A DNA stretch of 64,000 bases from CAZJUP01 sp964549275 (GCA_964549275.1 CAZJUP010000005.1:62001-126000); one strand, 5' to 3'; positions 26,677 to 35,957 are shown, numbered from the stretch's first letter. Notes: generated from the letters alone by a model not told the origin. A program made the numbers and translations.

Positions 26677-27717
26677 TCACGTTAATTTATCAGAGATTTT
26701 GGAACAGATATAATCCCCAACTTCTGCAGTGCCCATGGATCCTCCCAAGTCACGAGTGGTCCATCCTGCACTTATTGACTCGTCGACTATCTGCCTCAAT
26801 AAAGTACGCACCTTTGGCTGTCCCAATAAATCCATGATTTCAGCTACCGATAAAAATGCACCGATGGGGTTGGCTGCATCTTTTCCTATAAATCTCCTGC
26901 TCGCAGGATGCTGCATTTTAAAGAGTGTTAATCCCTTTGGATTATGGAATATTTCAAAACCTGAACCAAGTCCCCCATCGATTGCAGCGGCTATCTTAGA
27001 AAATATTTGGCCGTAGGGTGGAATCGTTAAGACCAAGTCCAGTTTATCAGGATTATGCAGAACCTGAAAGAAAAATTTTTCAACCGGCATAACCTGAACA
27101 GTGATATCTCTCTCACCTAATTTCTGAAGAGAATGTATCCATGGGCTGCTCTTTTGCAATAAATCGTTGGGAAGTGTCAGGAGAACTTTTCTCCGAGTTC
27201 CTGTCGATAGTAACTCCAGGGCTGAATTGAATAGACTTTCCATGCGAGCATGAGAAAAATAAGTCGTTTGAACATCTATTTTTTCATCTGCAATAAAATT
27301 TGCAGGTAATTCTCCAGAAACTGCTTGACTGCAAAATTGGTCTTGTATTACTAAAATATCTACAGGTTGATTTACGGACAATATTTGAAGAGAATTTATC
27401 GGGTTAAGTCTTCTTTTATGGATTTCAAGACCTAATTTTTCTCCAATTTCTTTGATGACATTATTTTCTGAATACCCATTTAACTGAGATTGACCCACGA
27501 TAGGCCCCATCCAAATGGCATCTGCATTGTCGCAATATTTTTCCAATACTGCCGGGACTAATAACTCCGTTTCACGGAAATGTTCTTCACTAATATCCAA
27601 ATATTTAATGTTAAATCTCATTTTGGAAACCGACTGAATTGAGTCAAATACTTTTTGGACTTCCAGAGCCAATTCCTGGCCAACACCATCGCCGGGTATG
27701 AGAACAATGTTTACCAA
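26677..27717 (-). CDS. Isopropylmalate/isocitrate dehydrogenase-like protein lacking catalytic residues
   Basis: A 346-residue protein with the whole beta-decarboxylating dehydrogenase fold by sequence: LIPGDGVGQE at the N-terminus, and C-terminal IGKDAANPIGAFLS and TRDLGGSMGTAE. Catalytic positions are changed relative to Thermus LeuB. The Arg of VVRE is Q125, the Lys of VDKAN is Leu/Pro (182-183), the metal Asp of VDAM is E213, and the two metal Asps of GDILSD are Q237 and K241. Oxidative decarboxylation is therefore unlikely. The start is TTG at 27717, preceded by an AGGA ribosome-binding site 5 bases before it, and it overlaps the GWxTD stop by 7 bp, so the two are coupled. Function unknown. 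Confidence 0.8.
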   Translation of the reverse strand: MVNIVLIPGDGVGQELALEVQKVFDSIQSVSKMRFNIKYLDISEEHFRETELLVPAVLEKYCDNADAIWMGPIVGQSQLNGYSENNVIKEIGEKLGLEIHKRRLNPINSLQILSVNQPVDILVIQDQFCSQAVSGELPANFIADEKIDVQTTYFSHARMESLFNSALELLSTGTRRKVLLTLPNDLLQKSSPWIHSLQKLGERDITVQVMPVEKFFFQVLHNPDKLDLVLTIPPYGQIFSKIAAAIDGGLGSGFEIFHNPKGLTLFKMQHPASRRFIGKDAANPIGAFLSVAEIMDLLGQPKVRTLLRQIVDESISAGWTTRDLGGSMGTAEVGDYICSKISDKLT

Positions 27718-28973
27718 TTTCTTCCTCTGAAAAATGGGGTAGTCAAGCGATAATCTCCAAACCCGTTCTCATCGAGAAAATCAAAATATCGATTAATTTT
27801 ATAATAATGCCATCGTTGTGTATATCGTCTGTTTGTAACATCGTTATATTTCTCAATATCATCGGGAGGTCCAAACAAAATATAAATCATTCCAAAGTCT
27901 GTCTTCCATCCGGGTTGATAGGAGTGAAAATTATCATTGGCGTACTGTATACGTCCAAAATATTCATCCATCAATTCATTTCTTGGAGTATCTGGGGTAG
28001 GGTCTCGTTTAGCCCAGTATTCAAGGAATAGAGTTTCCTGATCCTGGTTTTTAGATTTGGATAATTTCTTCCATTCTTTATCATGTAAAATATACCGCAT
28101 ATGCTGAACAGCCTGAGACAAATTTTCTACTGAAGTTGATACCCCGGGCTTAGCAATCATTAATTCCAAGGATTCTTTTTTTTCAGTCCTCCCCTGCCTT
28201 AGTGTGATATCTATATATTTCTTCAATCCTTTAAGTGTAATGCTTTTGGGGATAATTACCCTATGTTGAAATCGGGTTTTATCCTCTTTTAATTGGAACG
28301 ATTTTTCCCATAAAACCGTTTTCTTCCCATTTCGAACGGTTACATCTATATTAAATTCACCCGGCTCTACTTTTCCTGATAAGAAAATTGATACCCGCAT
28401 GCCAGACTCAGCGATTCGATTCGTAAATAACGGAATTTCCTTTTCACCCAATCCCCAATTCCCATCTGCATAGTCTATGAAAAAAGGATCAAATAAAACG
28501 ATATTTTCTCCGTATCCCTTCAAATTAAGTTCTTTTTTCTTAATCCCGGACTGTTTTGTATCTTTATCCATAACTTCGGCTACAAGGGTATATTCTCCCG
28601 GGAGGACTTTGAATTCTTCATAATGGATATATTGAATAGAAGAAGCGGTGGTAGCCAAGTAATTTTCTGCATTAACTTTTTCCTTCCAGGTTGCACTCCC
28701 AACTTTTTCACCTTCTTTATTATTTAAAGATAAGAAAGCATCAAAATTTGCCACAAACTGTCCTTTTTCCTTTACAAATTGCAACGTATGGTTTGAAATC
28801 ACAATATAGGTTAAAATTCGGATAGAATCAGATTGAGTATCTGAGATGGTATATCCTGAAAGCAAAAAGTTATAAATATTATTATCTTTTTGTTCACCTC
28901 TCTTTCCCTTTCCCTGGGGAACAGCTAAACATACTGCCAATAATAAAATGAAAGAAATGATTCTTCGGTTCAT
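27711..28973 (-). CDS. GWxTD-domain protein
   Basis: An exported protein of 420 residues. The frame also opens at 28991, but ATG at 28973 is better: an AAAGGA site precedes it, it forms the ATGA overlap with the propeller stop, and it gives a signal peptide (NRRIISFILLLAVCLAVPQG). The middle has beta-sandwich-like strands. The C-terminus has the GWxTD pattern: YFGRIQYANDNF, then GWKTDFGMIYILFGPPDDIE. The family is common in FCB bacteria and Acidobacteria; its role is not established. Upstream is a propeller protein and downstream the isopropylmalate-dehydrogenase-like protein. Confidence 0.85.
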   Translation of the reverse strand: MNRRIISFILLLAVCLAVPQGKGKRGEQKDNNIYNFLLSGYTISDTQSDSIRILTYIVISNHTLQFVKEKGQFVANFDAFLSLNNKEGEKVGSATWKEKVNAENYLATTASSIQYIHYEEFKVLPGEYTLVAEVMDKDTKQSGIKKKELNLKGYGENIVLFDPFFIDYADGNWGLGEKEIPLFTNRIAESGMRVSIFLSGKVEPGEFNIDVTVRNGKKTVLWEKSFQLKEDKTRFQHRVIIPKSITLKGLKKYIDITLRQGRTEKKESLELMIAKPGVSTSVENLSQAVQHMRYILHDKEWKKLSKSKNQDQETLFLEYWAKRDPTPDTPRNELMDEYFGRIQYANDNFHSYQPGWKTDFGMIYILFGPPDDIEKYNDVTNRRYTQRWHYYKINRYFDFLDENGFGDYRLTTPFFRGRNW

Positions 28974-30625
28974 AATGATTCCTTTGTCCATTTAAAGGAG
29001 ATAAGTCCTTCGGAGGTTCCAAGCCATAAGGTTTTATGTGAAATATACAGATCATTAACTTCACCCATAAACGGATATTTATAAACTATCGCAATGGTGT
29101 CATTCATATCATATCGAATCAGACGATTTGAATCCGCAAAAAAAATTGTTTGTTTATAATCATCCATTGTTCGAATCATTGTCCCACCCCATAAAGAGAC
29201 ATCCACTGCTTTAGACCATTTTCTGTCTGAAATATTAAATTGAAGGATTCCATATTTTGATGCTGCAAATACTTTGTATTTCCCCACAGACAGACTCGTA
29301 AAAGCAACCCCTTTGGATGGTAAATGTTTTTTGTCTCCATGGTATCCATAATTTAAATAGGAGTAGAGTTTCTTTTTATTGGCATCATAAATCGTCAATC
29401 CCAATTCTGAAGCAACCCATAGTCTATTCTTTTCATATCCCATATCATATACAAATACAGTATGGAAAATATCATCTAACTCAGACTTTACAACTTTTTT
29501 AAAAACAGGGTCCATTTTGAACAGGCCCCTGGATGTTCCAACCCAAACCCATCCTTCATGGAAAACAAAAGTCCGAATCGTCCCAAATGGGATACCTTTC
29601 TCCTGTCCGAAATGCCTCCAGAAATCCTTTTTTTTATTGTAGACAACTATACCATCTTGGGAACCAAACCATACTTCATTTTTCAATTCAAGCGTTGCCG
29701 TGATGGATTGAGCATCAAGGTGAATGACTTCATCAAATTCATATTTGTCAAAGATGTACCTGTCCGGATCGGCGAAGGTAATTCCCGATGTCTCAAAATT
29801 CAATCTCCCTGCGAGCCAGAATGAATTTCCTTCCGATAAATCCATGATATCATTACCTGCCAACCCCATGGTAATCGGATTTAGTGTTTTCAACGAATTA
29901 TCTCCATAGAAAATCGTACCATCAGAAGTCCCAATCCATATTTCACCAAGCTGGTCTTTATAAATTACAGTGGGAGTGATTTCTTTACCGGAGGGACTAA
30001 TAAAGGAAAAAAGAGTGTAAATCCATCCATCCATCATTGAATAATTCATAAGGAATTGGGAAGGATTTGCAGATAGCGATAAAACACCAGCACTCCAATT
30101 AATATTTTCTTCATCCGGGTAGGGCATTCGGGAAACAACGATTCCCGTGGTTCTGTCACATTTATAAAACAATCCTGGAGTCATAAGCCATATAAAATGT
30201 TCAGAATTCCCAATTCTTTCAATGACACCATTTTTATGGATACCCAACTCAGAAAAGGGAATCTTTTGCCAGTCTCCTTCTTTTGTTATACTGAATTCCA
30301 ATCCTTTTTCGGTTGCAGCCCATAATACTCCAAATGCTGTATGCACTGCTGAAATTCTATGGCTTGCTAAACCCTGAGCTTGGGTGATGGGTTCATCAAA
30401 TCGATTGCCATAAAGGTGGTACCGCCATATTCCTCCATTTTGAGTACCTGCATATAAATACGTTTGGTCAGATGTCAATGCAGAAATAGCACCCGTTTGA
30501 CGATACTGTACCCAATCGAACGCCCCAAATCTGGTAGCAGGCTGGGCATAGAGACTCGAAAGTTGAATGAGTAAAAGAAATACTGTAAATAAATTCCTAA
30601 ATTGAACTCGTTCACTTTCTCTCAT
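28970..30625 (-). CDS. Exported beta-propeller protein, two-component-regulator-propeller type
   Basis: About 551 residues. The frame opens at 30646, but ATG at 30625 has a CAGGG site ahead and gives a clean signal peptide (VFLLLIQLSSLYAQ). The body repeats blades of the Reg_prop pattern: YAGTQNGGIWRY, LWAATEKGLEF, IWIGTSDGTIF, VWFGSQDGIVVY, VWVGTSRGLFKM, LWVASELGLTIY and LWLGTSEGLISF, seven or more repeats spread along the chain. No transmembrane helix, histidine kinase or response-regulator domain follows, so this is a free propeller in the periplasm or outside the cell. It overlaps the GWxTD gene by ATGA. Confidence 0.82.
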   Translation of the reverse strand: MRESERVQFRNLFTVFLLLIQLSSLYAQPATRFGAFDWVQYRQTGAISALTSDQTYLYAGTQNGGIWRYHLYGNRFDEPITQAQGLASHRISAVHTAFGVLWAATEKGLEFSITKEGDWQKIPFSELGIHKNGVIERIGNSEHFIWLMTPGLFYKCDRTTGIVVSRMPYPDEENINWSAGVLSLSANPSQFLMNYSMMDGWIYTLFSFISPSGKEITPTVIYKDQLGEIWIGTSDGTIFYGDNSLKTLNPITMGLAGNDIMDLSEGNSFWLAGRLNFETSGITFADPDRYIFDKYEFDEVIHLDAQSITATLELKNEVWFGSQDGIVVYNKKKDFWRHFGQEKGIPFGTIRTFVFHEGWVWVGTSRGLFKMDPVFKKVVKSELDDIFHTVFVYDMGYEKNRLWVASELGLTIYDANKKKLYSYLNYGYHGDKKHLPSKGVAFTSLSVGKYKVFAASKYGILQFNISDRKWSKAVDVSLWGGTMIRTMDDYKQTIFFADSNRLIRYDMNDTIAIVYKYPFMGEVNDLYISHKTLWLGTSEGLISFKWTKESL

Positions 30626-30727
30626 TATTATTCCCTGTTCCACCACTAAATTTAGCGCGGGCTACACTTCAAATAAACTGCGTTATAAAAACTAAAAATA
30701 GATCTAAACAACTAGACTCGGATTCAA

Positions 30728-31711
30728 TCAGGATATTGAAATTGAATTATGGTGTTCAATCATTTCCGCCAACATTTGTTGAGTGATGGGGACAACCCCT
30801 ACCTCTTCACATACCCGTCCTGCAGCATAATTAGCCAATGCAGCGGCTTCTTCAGGTGTTGCCCCGGATAAATCTGCCAGTGTAAAAGTTGAAATAACCG
30901 TATCGCCTGCTCCTGAGACGTCATGTACATGGCGGGCTTTTGTAGGGATTTCATGATACCCATCTCCCATAAAGAGAGAAATTCCTTTTTCTCCCTGGGT
31001 GACCATCACCATTTCTGCTTTAATTTTCTTTCTGAGTTTCTCACCATTTTCAACCAATTTTCCTTCTTGGCTTAACGCAGTATAAAATTCTGATTGATTC
31101 GGCTTAAATAGTCTCACGTTCTTATAAGCGTTAAAATTTTCTTTTTTGGGATCAACATATACCGGAATTTCATTTGTCTGTGCCATTTTCAATATTGTTG
31201 AAATAGATTTTTTATTCAAAACCCCTTTATTATAGTCTTCTAAAATAATTCCTGAAAATTGATTTATGGCTCCACTTAAAAATGAAAATAATTCGGTTTC
31301 CGATTCGACCGATATATCGGAATCGACTTCCCTATCAGCACGAACCATTTGTTGCCCCTGTGCAATAATTCGTGATTTAACTGTTGTGGGTCGCTCTGAA
31401 TCAGTGATTACGCCCTGACACCCAATTCCTTTTTTTCTCAACAAATTGATGAGTGTACTTCCTTCCAGATCATTTCCAACTACTCCCACCAGCTCCACAA
31501 CTGCACCCAAAGCCGATAAATTGAGCGCCACATTCCCTGAACCCCCCGGATTTTGTTCTACCCGCTCCACGGCCACTACAGGAACTGGCGCTTCAGGTGA
31601 TATTCGGTCTGCATTCCCCCACAAATATGAATCTAACATGACATCCCCAATAACGAGAATTTTCTGTTTCGAGAATCGGCTGGTGATATCGATGACTCTC
31701 TTATGGTCCAT
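30728..31711 (-). CDS. hldA: D-glycero-beta-D-manno-heptose-7-phosphate kinase
   Basis: A 327-residue PfkB/ribokinase-family enzyme. It phosphorylates D-glycero-D-manno-heptose 7-phosphate at C1, a step to ADP-heptose for the LPS core. The N-terminal GDVMLDSYLWG, RISPEAPVPVV, NPGGSGNVALNLSALGA and the C-terminal VSGAGDTVIS (catalytic Asp) match the RfaE domain I pattern. The length corresponds to the kinase alone; the adenylyltransferase domain seen in E. coli HldE is absent and must be a separate gene. The start overlaps the PspC gene stop by 11 bp. It supplies the substrate chemistry for the heptosyltransferase at 3402. Confidence 0.9.
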   Translation of the reverse strand: MDHKRVIDITSRFSKQKILVIGDVMLDSYLWGNADRISPEAPVPVVAVERVEQNPGGSGNVALNLSALGAVVELVGVVGNDLEGSTLINLLRKKGIGCQGVITDSERPTTVKSRIIAQGQQMVRADREVDSDISVESETELFSFLSGAINQFSGIILEDYNKGVLNKKSISTILKMAQTNEIPVYVDPKKENFNAYKNVRLFKPNQSEFYTALSQEGKLVENGEKLRKKIKAEMVMVTQGEKGISLFMGDGYHEIPTKARHVHDVSGAGDTVISTFTLADLSGATPEEAAALANYAAGRVCEEVGVVPITQQMLAEMIEHHNSISIS

Positions 31712-32342
31712 GATTTATTTCCTTTCGGAATGAATTTTCTTCAGGCAAAATAACCGCCAATACAATATAAAGTAATATACCAATCCCTGCACTCATTATC
31801 GTTCCAAATATCCATAAGAATCTGACGATGACGGGGTCGATACTCAAACTTTCTGAAATCCCACCACAAACCCCGGCTAACTTTCGGTCAGTTTTTGATA
31901 AATGCAGCGGTAAATTTTCCACACCTTCCGCTATAGAGGCAGCAATTCCGGAGCGTTTTGTATATAACATAAATATACCCAATCCAATAAGAAGGAATGA
32001 AAAGATCAAGTTTAAACCAGAGCCCCAAAACCTATGCCATACAATACCCATGATATCCCCATGCTGGAATAACATAACCACTCCGACAATAATCAGAAGG
32101 ATGGCCCACAAAGATTTATCTGACGACCTTGTATCGATCTTTGACTCACTTTTTTCAATCTTTGCTTGGTCAGGTATAATCATTAATGCGATAACGTAGG
32201 CTAATATACCTGAACCACCAAATAAGGTAAAGAAGATCCAAACAACACGTACCAATGTGGGGTCTAAATCAAAATAATCAGCAATCCCTCCACAGACTCC
32301 GCCTAAAACACGGTCTTCCCTCGACCTGAATATTTTTTTCAT
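31701..32342 (-). CDS. Membrane protein with two PspC domains
   Basis: A 213-residue protein that contains PspC twice. Residues about 3-60 read REDRVLGGVCGGIADYFDLD then VRVVWIFFTL; residues about 152-205 read KTDRKLAGVCGGISESLSID then VRFLWIFGTI. Between them are two hydrophobic segments of a LiaF-like middle (about 76-125). PspC partners stress-response proteins and toxin-like membrane stress systems in E. coli. The Psp effectors PspA and PspB are not adjacent. It overlaps the deacetylase gene by ATGA and hldA by 11 bp. Confidence 0.82.
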   Translation of the reverse strand: MKKIFRSREDRVLGGVCGGIADYFDLDPTLVRVVWIFFTLFGGSGILAYVIALMIIPDQAKIEKSESKIDTRSSDKSLWAILLIIVGVVMLFQHGDIMGIVWHRFWGSGLNLIFSFLLIGLGIFMLYTKRSGIAASIAEGVENLPLHLSKTDRKLAGVCGGISESLSIDPVIVRFLWIFGTIMSAGIGILLYIVLAVILPEENSFRKEINHGP

Positions 32343-33283
32343 GATTTTCCTTTCAATAAAGCTTCGGCATGAACAGTAACGCTATCAGCAAGACCTTTCA
32401 AACTATATCCTCCTTCAAGGACGGATACCATTCGTCCTTGACAAGTTTCTTCGGCTAAATTTACCAAAATCTCTGTAAGAATCTTAAATCCTTCTGTAGA
32501 AACACCCATACCTCCAAGCGGATCAAGTTGATGCGCATCAAAACCTGATGATAAAATTATAAAATCCGGATTAAATCGCAACACAACATCCGAAAGATCA
32601 TTTTGAAAAATATCAATATATATTTTATCATCAGTTTCAGCAGATAAAGGATAGTTTTTTGTAAATCCTAAACCTGGACCAACTCCCGTTTCTGATTTTG
32701 CTCCTGTTCCCGGATAAAAGGGGTATCGATGTAGACTCATATAATACACACTGGGATCATTTTCAAATATATGCTGAGTTCCATTTCCATGGTGGATGTC
32801 ATAATCAATAATCATGATTTTATCAGCTCCATACTTTTTCTGGGCATATTTTGCTCCTATAGCCACGTTATTGAACAGGCAAAATCCCATAGCTCTATCA
32901 ATTTCTGCATGGTGTCCAGGAGGTCTGGTTAGGACTAACGCATTGACCGCTTTTTTCGTAAAAACAGTATCGGTTGCTATTGAGACTCCGGATGCAGCTA
33001 AAAGGGCGACATCAAAGGAAGCTGCTGAAATGGGATTATCCAAAGTATCTATAAACGGTTCGTGATTGAGAGAAGCATCTCTTACTCTACAGATATACTC
33101 CGGAGTATGGACCAATCCTGCAATTGAAGATTCCCTGAAATCCGGTTCAATAACTGTAAATCTCTCCATGATTCCTTCCTTGAGCTTTGTTATAATTGCT
33201 TCAAGGCGATGAGGTGATTCTGGGTGCCCTGCCCCTGTTTTATGATTTAAAAACTTATGGGAATAAACAAGAGCAGTTGACAT
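32339..33283 (-). CDS. Histone-deacetylase-superfamily amidohydrolase (class II-like)
   Basis: A 314-residue arginase-fold deacetylase. Zinc ligands appear as D162 and H164 in YDIHHGNGT and D249 in SSGFDAH. The catalytic His pair is H124-H125 in RPPGHHAE and the transition-state Tyr is Y293 in LEGGYS. N-terminal GHPESPHRL is also typical. Bacterial members deacetylate small molecules (polyamines, acetoin-related) or proteins such as acetyl-CoA synthetase (AcuC). The substrate cannot be told from sequence. It sits between the degenerate ABC ATPase (3 bp gap) and the PspC protein (ATGA overlap). Confidence 0.9.
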   Translation of the reverse strand: MSTALVYSHKFLNHKTGAGHPESPHRLEAIITKLKEGIMERFTVIEPDFRESSIAGLVHTPEYICRVRDASLNHEPFIDTLDNPISAASFDVALLAASGVSIATDTVFTKKAVNALVLTRPPGHHAEIDRAMGFCLFNNVAIGAKYAQKKYGADKIMIIDYDIHHGNGTQHIFENDPSVYYMSLHRYPFYPGTGAKSETGVGPGLGFTKNYPLSAETDDKIYIDIFQNDLSDVVLRFNPDFIILSSGFDAHQLDPLGGMGVSTEGFKILTEILVNLAEETCQGRMVSVLEGGYSLKGLADSVTVHAEALLKGKS

Positions 33284-33286
33284 GAT

Positions 33287-34048
33287 TTAGCGTTTTAAAC
33301 TTTTCCGACGGCCAACACTTTTCCTCTTGTTTTGGAAAGAAGGCCCATTGTTTTTTCTATCTTTTACAGAACTGTTAAATTTATTTCCACCGGAACGAAT
33401 TTTAGAAATGTGACCATTATCCAAATAGATCATTACAGAAGCAAATCGTTTTACATCTTTATCAGAGGGTGCCGCAAGTATTATTGTTGTCCCTAATTCC
33501 TTATTCATCTTTACCAATTTTGTACGGAAGTCCTTCTCCAAAGCAGGATCAAACAAAGTACCATAATCATCTACAATTAATACACGGGGGTCACTTTCAA
33601 CGGCAACAACCATATTTAGCCAAGCAAGCTCACCGGGAGATAGACTTGTTACGGGCCTGTCAAGTATGAGCTTCCAGTTTCCAGATTGGAAATAGGTGGA
33701 AATAATTTTATCCTTACGGTTTCCGTGAATTGAAGAAATCACATTTCGAACTTTGTGGCCCTTTGGCAATGTATTTACACTTGCCAAAAATATTTCAGGA
33801 TTGGGTTTTATTTTGCCAAGCCAATTGGGTTGAAACTCCTTGGAATCATATTTAACACTGCCCCCATCTTGCTTTTCTAATCCAGCTAAGATTCGAACCA
33901 GTGTGGATTTCCCCGAACCAATAGGACCAACTATACCATATATTGTACCCCTGTGGAATTGTAGTCTTCCAATATTTAATGCTGTAATATCCCCATGTGA
34001 TTTTGTGAGATCCTGGATCTCATATATAAGTGTTCCTCGATGATTCAT
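33287..34048 (-). CDS. Lone ABC-type ATPase domain with lost hydrolysis residues and a basic tail
   Basis: A 253-residue ABC domain with Walker A GPIGSGKST (41-49) and signature LSPGE (136-140) intact. Three positions needed for hydrolysis are changed: the Q-loop Gln is absent in FLASVN (87-92), Walker B ends VDDYG so the catalytic Glu is D161, and the switch His is Ala/Pro in LAAPSD (191-196). The last 35 residues are strongly basic (NKFNSSVKDRKNNG, then KRKSVGRRKSLKR), which could touch nucleic acid or lipid. There is no permease neighbour. It may act as a nucleotide-regulated switch rather than a pump, which is an inference. It is 46 bp downstream of trxB. Confidence 0.75.
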   Translation of the reverse strand: MNHRGTLIYEIQDLTKSHGDITALNIGRLQFHRGTIYGIVGPIGSGKSTLVRILAGLEKQDGGSVKYDSKEFQPNWLGKIKPNPEIFLASVNTLPKGHKVRNVISSIHGNRKDKIISTYFQSGNWKLILDRPVTSLSPGELAWLNMVVAVESDPRVLIVDDYGTLFDPALEKDFRTKLVKMNKELGTTIILAAPSDKDVKRFASVMIYLDNGHISKIRSGGNKFNSSVKDRKNNGPSFQNKRKSVGRRKSLKR

Positions 34049-34094
34049 TTTTTCCTCCTAAATAGAGAGTAAATGAATCGAAAGTAAAATATAT

Positions 34095-35024
34095 TTAGTT
34101 TTCTATGTTTTCAAGATACCGTTCTGCATCAAGGGCAGCCATACAACCGCTGCCTGCAGCTGTAACCGCTTGACGATAAATATGGTCCTGAACATCTCCA
34201 CAGGCAAATACACCATCCAAATTGGTAGCCGTACTCCCGTTTTTAGTCATTAAATATCCTTTATCGTCCATATTCACTACTCCCGTGAACAAGGCCGTAT
34301 TTGGTTGATGTCCAATAGCCATAAAAATGCCATCACAGGATTCTTCCCGATATTGGCCGTTAATAGTATCTTTTAAAACGGCACCGGTTACCCCAGTCTC
34401 TTTATTACCCAATATTTCTGATATTACAGAATTCCATGCAACGGTGATTTTAGGGTTTTTCAATGCACGATCCCGCATAATCTGTGATGCGCGAAACTCA
34501 TCCCTTCTGTGGACAATAATGACTTCAGAAGCAAATTTAGTAAGATACATGGCTTCCTCTAATGCCGAATCACCTCCGCCAACAACAAGGACTTTTTTAT
34601 CCTTGTAAAAAAAGGCGTCGCAAGTAGCACAAGCCGAAACACCGAAACCCATAAGATCTTTCTCAGAATCTAGGCCCAGCATTTTTGCTGAAGCGCCGGT
34701 GGCGATGATAACCGTTTCTGCTGAATACAAGTCATCTCCAATCCAAATCTGATAAGGTCTGGAAGAAAAATCGATTTTTGTAACATGTTTAAATTCGCAT
34801 TCAGCTCCAAAACGTTTAGCCTGTTCTCGGATTTGGTCCATAAGTTCCGGTCCCATAATTCCTTGAGGAAATCCCGGAAAATTTTCGACATCAGTCGTAA
34901 TGGTTAATTGTCCGCCAGGCTGGTTGCCTTCAAAAACTAAGGGTTCCAAATTAGCCCTTGCTGTGTACAGGGCTGCAGTAAGACCTGCAGGACCTGAACC
35001 TATGATAATTACTTTTCGATTCAT
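34095..35024 (-). CDS. trxB: Thioredoxin reductase
   Basis: A 309-residue flavoprotein that reduces thioredoxin with NADPH. FAD-binding GSGPAGLTAALY (9-20), the redox-active pair C132-C135 in ACATCDAFF, the NADPH-binding GGGDSALEEAM and C-terminal FACGDVQD are all intact. Length is typical (about 310). It is 29 bp downstream of trxA, so the pair is cotranscribed. Confidence 0.96.
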   Translation of the reverse strand: MNRKVIIIGSGPAGLTAALYTARANLEPLVFEGNQPGGQLTITTDVENFPGFPQGIMGPELMDQIREQAKRFGAECEFKHVTKIDFSSRPYQIWIGDDLYSAETVIIATGASAKMLGLDSEKDLMGFGVSACATCDAFFYKDKKVLVVGGGDSALEEAMYLTKFASEVIIVHRRDEFRASQIMRDRALKNPKITVAWNSVISEILGNKETGVTGAVLKDTINGQYREESCDGIFMAIGHQPNTALFTGVVNMDDKGYLMTKNGSTATNLDGVFACGDVQDHIYRQAVTAAGSGCMAALDAERYLENIEN

Positions 35025-35053
35025 AACTCTTGTTATGTATTCCTATTATTTTA

Positions 35054-35380
35054 TTAAATAACCGTGTCTAATATTTCGGTTATTCTCGCTTTTGGTACCG
35101 CCCCAACAATTTGGTTCGCCACCGTTCCCCCTTTGAAAATCAATAATGCAGGGATGCTCCGAACGCCGAACTGCATGGCGACTTGGTGATTATGATCTAC
35201 ATTCACCTTGCCCACCTTTACCTTTCCTTCATATTCTCCAGAGATTTCAGCTACGGTTGGGCCAATCGCTTTACACGGGCCACACCATTCCGCCCAAAAA
35301 TCAACTAGAACAGGTAAATCGGCTTTCAAAACCTCCGCTTCAAAATTAGCGTCAGTAAATTCAAAAAGATTTTCAGCCAT
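35054..35380 (-). CDS. trxA: Thioredoxin
   Basis: A 108-residue thioredoxin with the active site WAEWCGPCK (C33, C36) and the cis-proline region RSIPALLIF. An AAGGAG ribosome-binding site sits 5 bases before the ATG. Length is typical. It is cotranscribed with its reductase gene, trxB, and reduces cytoplasmic disulphides. Confidence 0.97.
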   Translation of the reverse strand: MAENLFEFTDANFEAEVLKADLPVLVDFWAEWCGPCKAIGPTVAEISGEYEGKVKVGKVNVDHNHQVAMQFGVRSIPALLIFKGGTVANQIVGAVPKARITEILDTVI

Positions 35381-35483
35381 TTATACTCCTTAATACGTTT
35401 AAATACAGGGATGAAATCTACCCGTTTTTAAACTTTTGATAAATAACTAATTCAATGGTTACAGAATTATTCTTAAAAGTGAT

Positions 35484-35957
35484 TTAGTTCTGACACTTTT
35501 TAAGAAGGACATGAACTCCTGTCATACGCATATGTTTCTTCCAATGTGCTTTTCCTGCCCAGGGATGGGTGAAAGTACTGCTGGTGTGGAAACCACCTTC
35601 CCATCTATCACCCATAAAATCCAAAATTAAATATTTTAAGGCTTTACGTTTTATCTGCTCTTTCTCAACGATCATCCCCTCGAGTTTTCCACCTATGAGG
35701 TACTCTGGATTCCCTAATTTTCGTGTGATCCAGTGGTTTTTCTGAAGGATTCCGTTGACCAATTTAGCATCACCTACTGTACCCCATACTTTTCCATCAG
35801 ACTCAATATAAATTGAAAAAAATATACTGTCTGCATCAGACCAATTCACAATTTCATATCCAAACCCTTCCCAACAGCCAGTCATACTTTCAAAAGGGAT
35901 AAACACTTGGCCCGTTAAGATACCGATAAAAGAGGATATCGATAAAATCTGTTTCAT
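35484..35957 (-). CDS. Hypothetical exported protein
   Basis: A 157-residue protein with a signal-like N-terminus (KQILSISSFIGILTGQV). The mature part is strand-rich with several Trp residues (GCWEGFGYEIVNW, then MGDRWEGGFHTSS), reminiscent of lipocalin-like or META-type beta barrels but with no convincing match. A Cys at each end of the mature part (CWEGF and the C-terminal KKCQN) could form a disulphide. No operon partner: it is 81 bp from the phosphatase gene start and 103 bp from trxA. Confidence 0.5.
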   Translation of the reverse strand: MKQILSISSFIGILTGQVFIPFESMTGCWEGFGYEIVNWSDADSIFFSIYIESDGKVWGTVGDAKLVNGILQKNHWITRKLGNPEYLIGGKLEGMIVEKEQIKRKALKYLILDFMGDRWEGGFHTSSTFTHPWAGKAHWKKHMRMTGVHVLLKKCQN

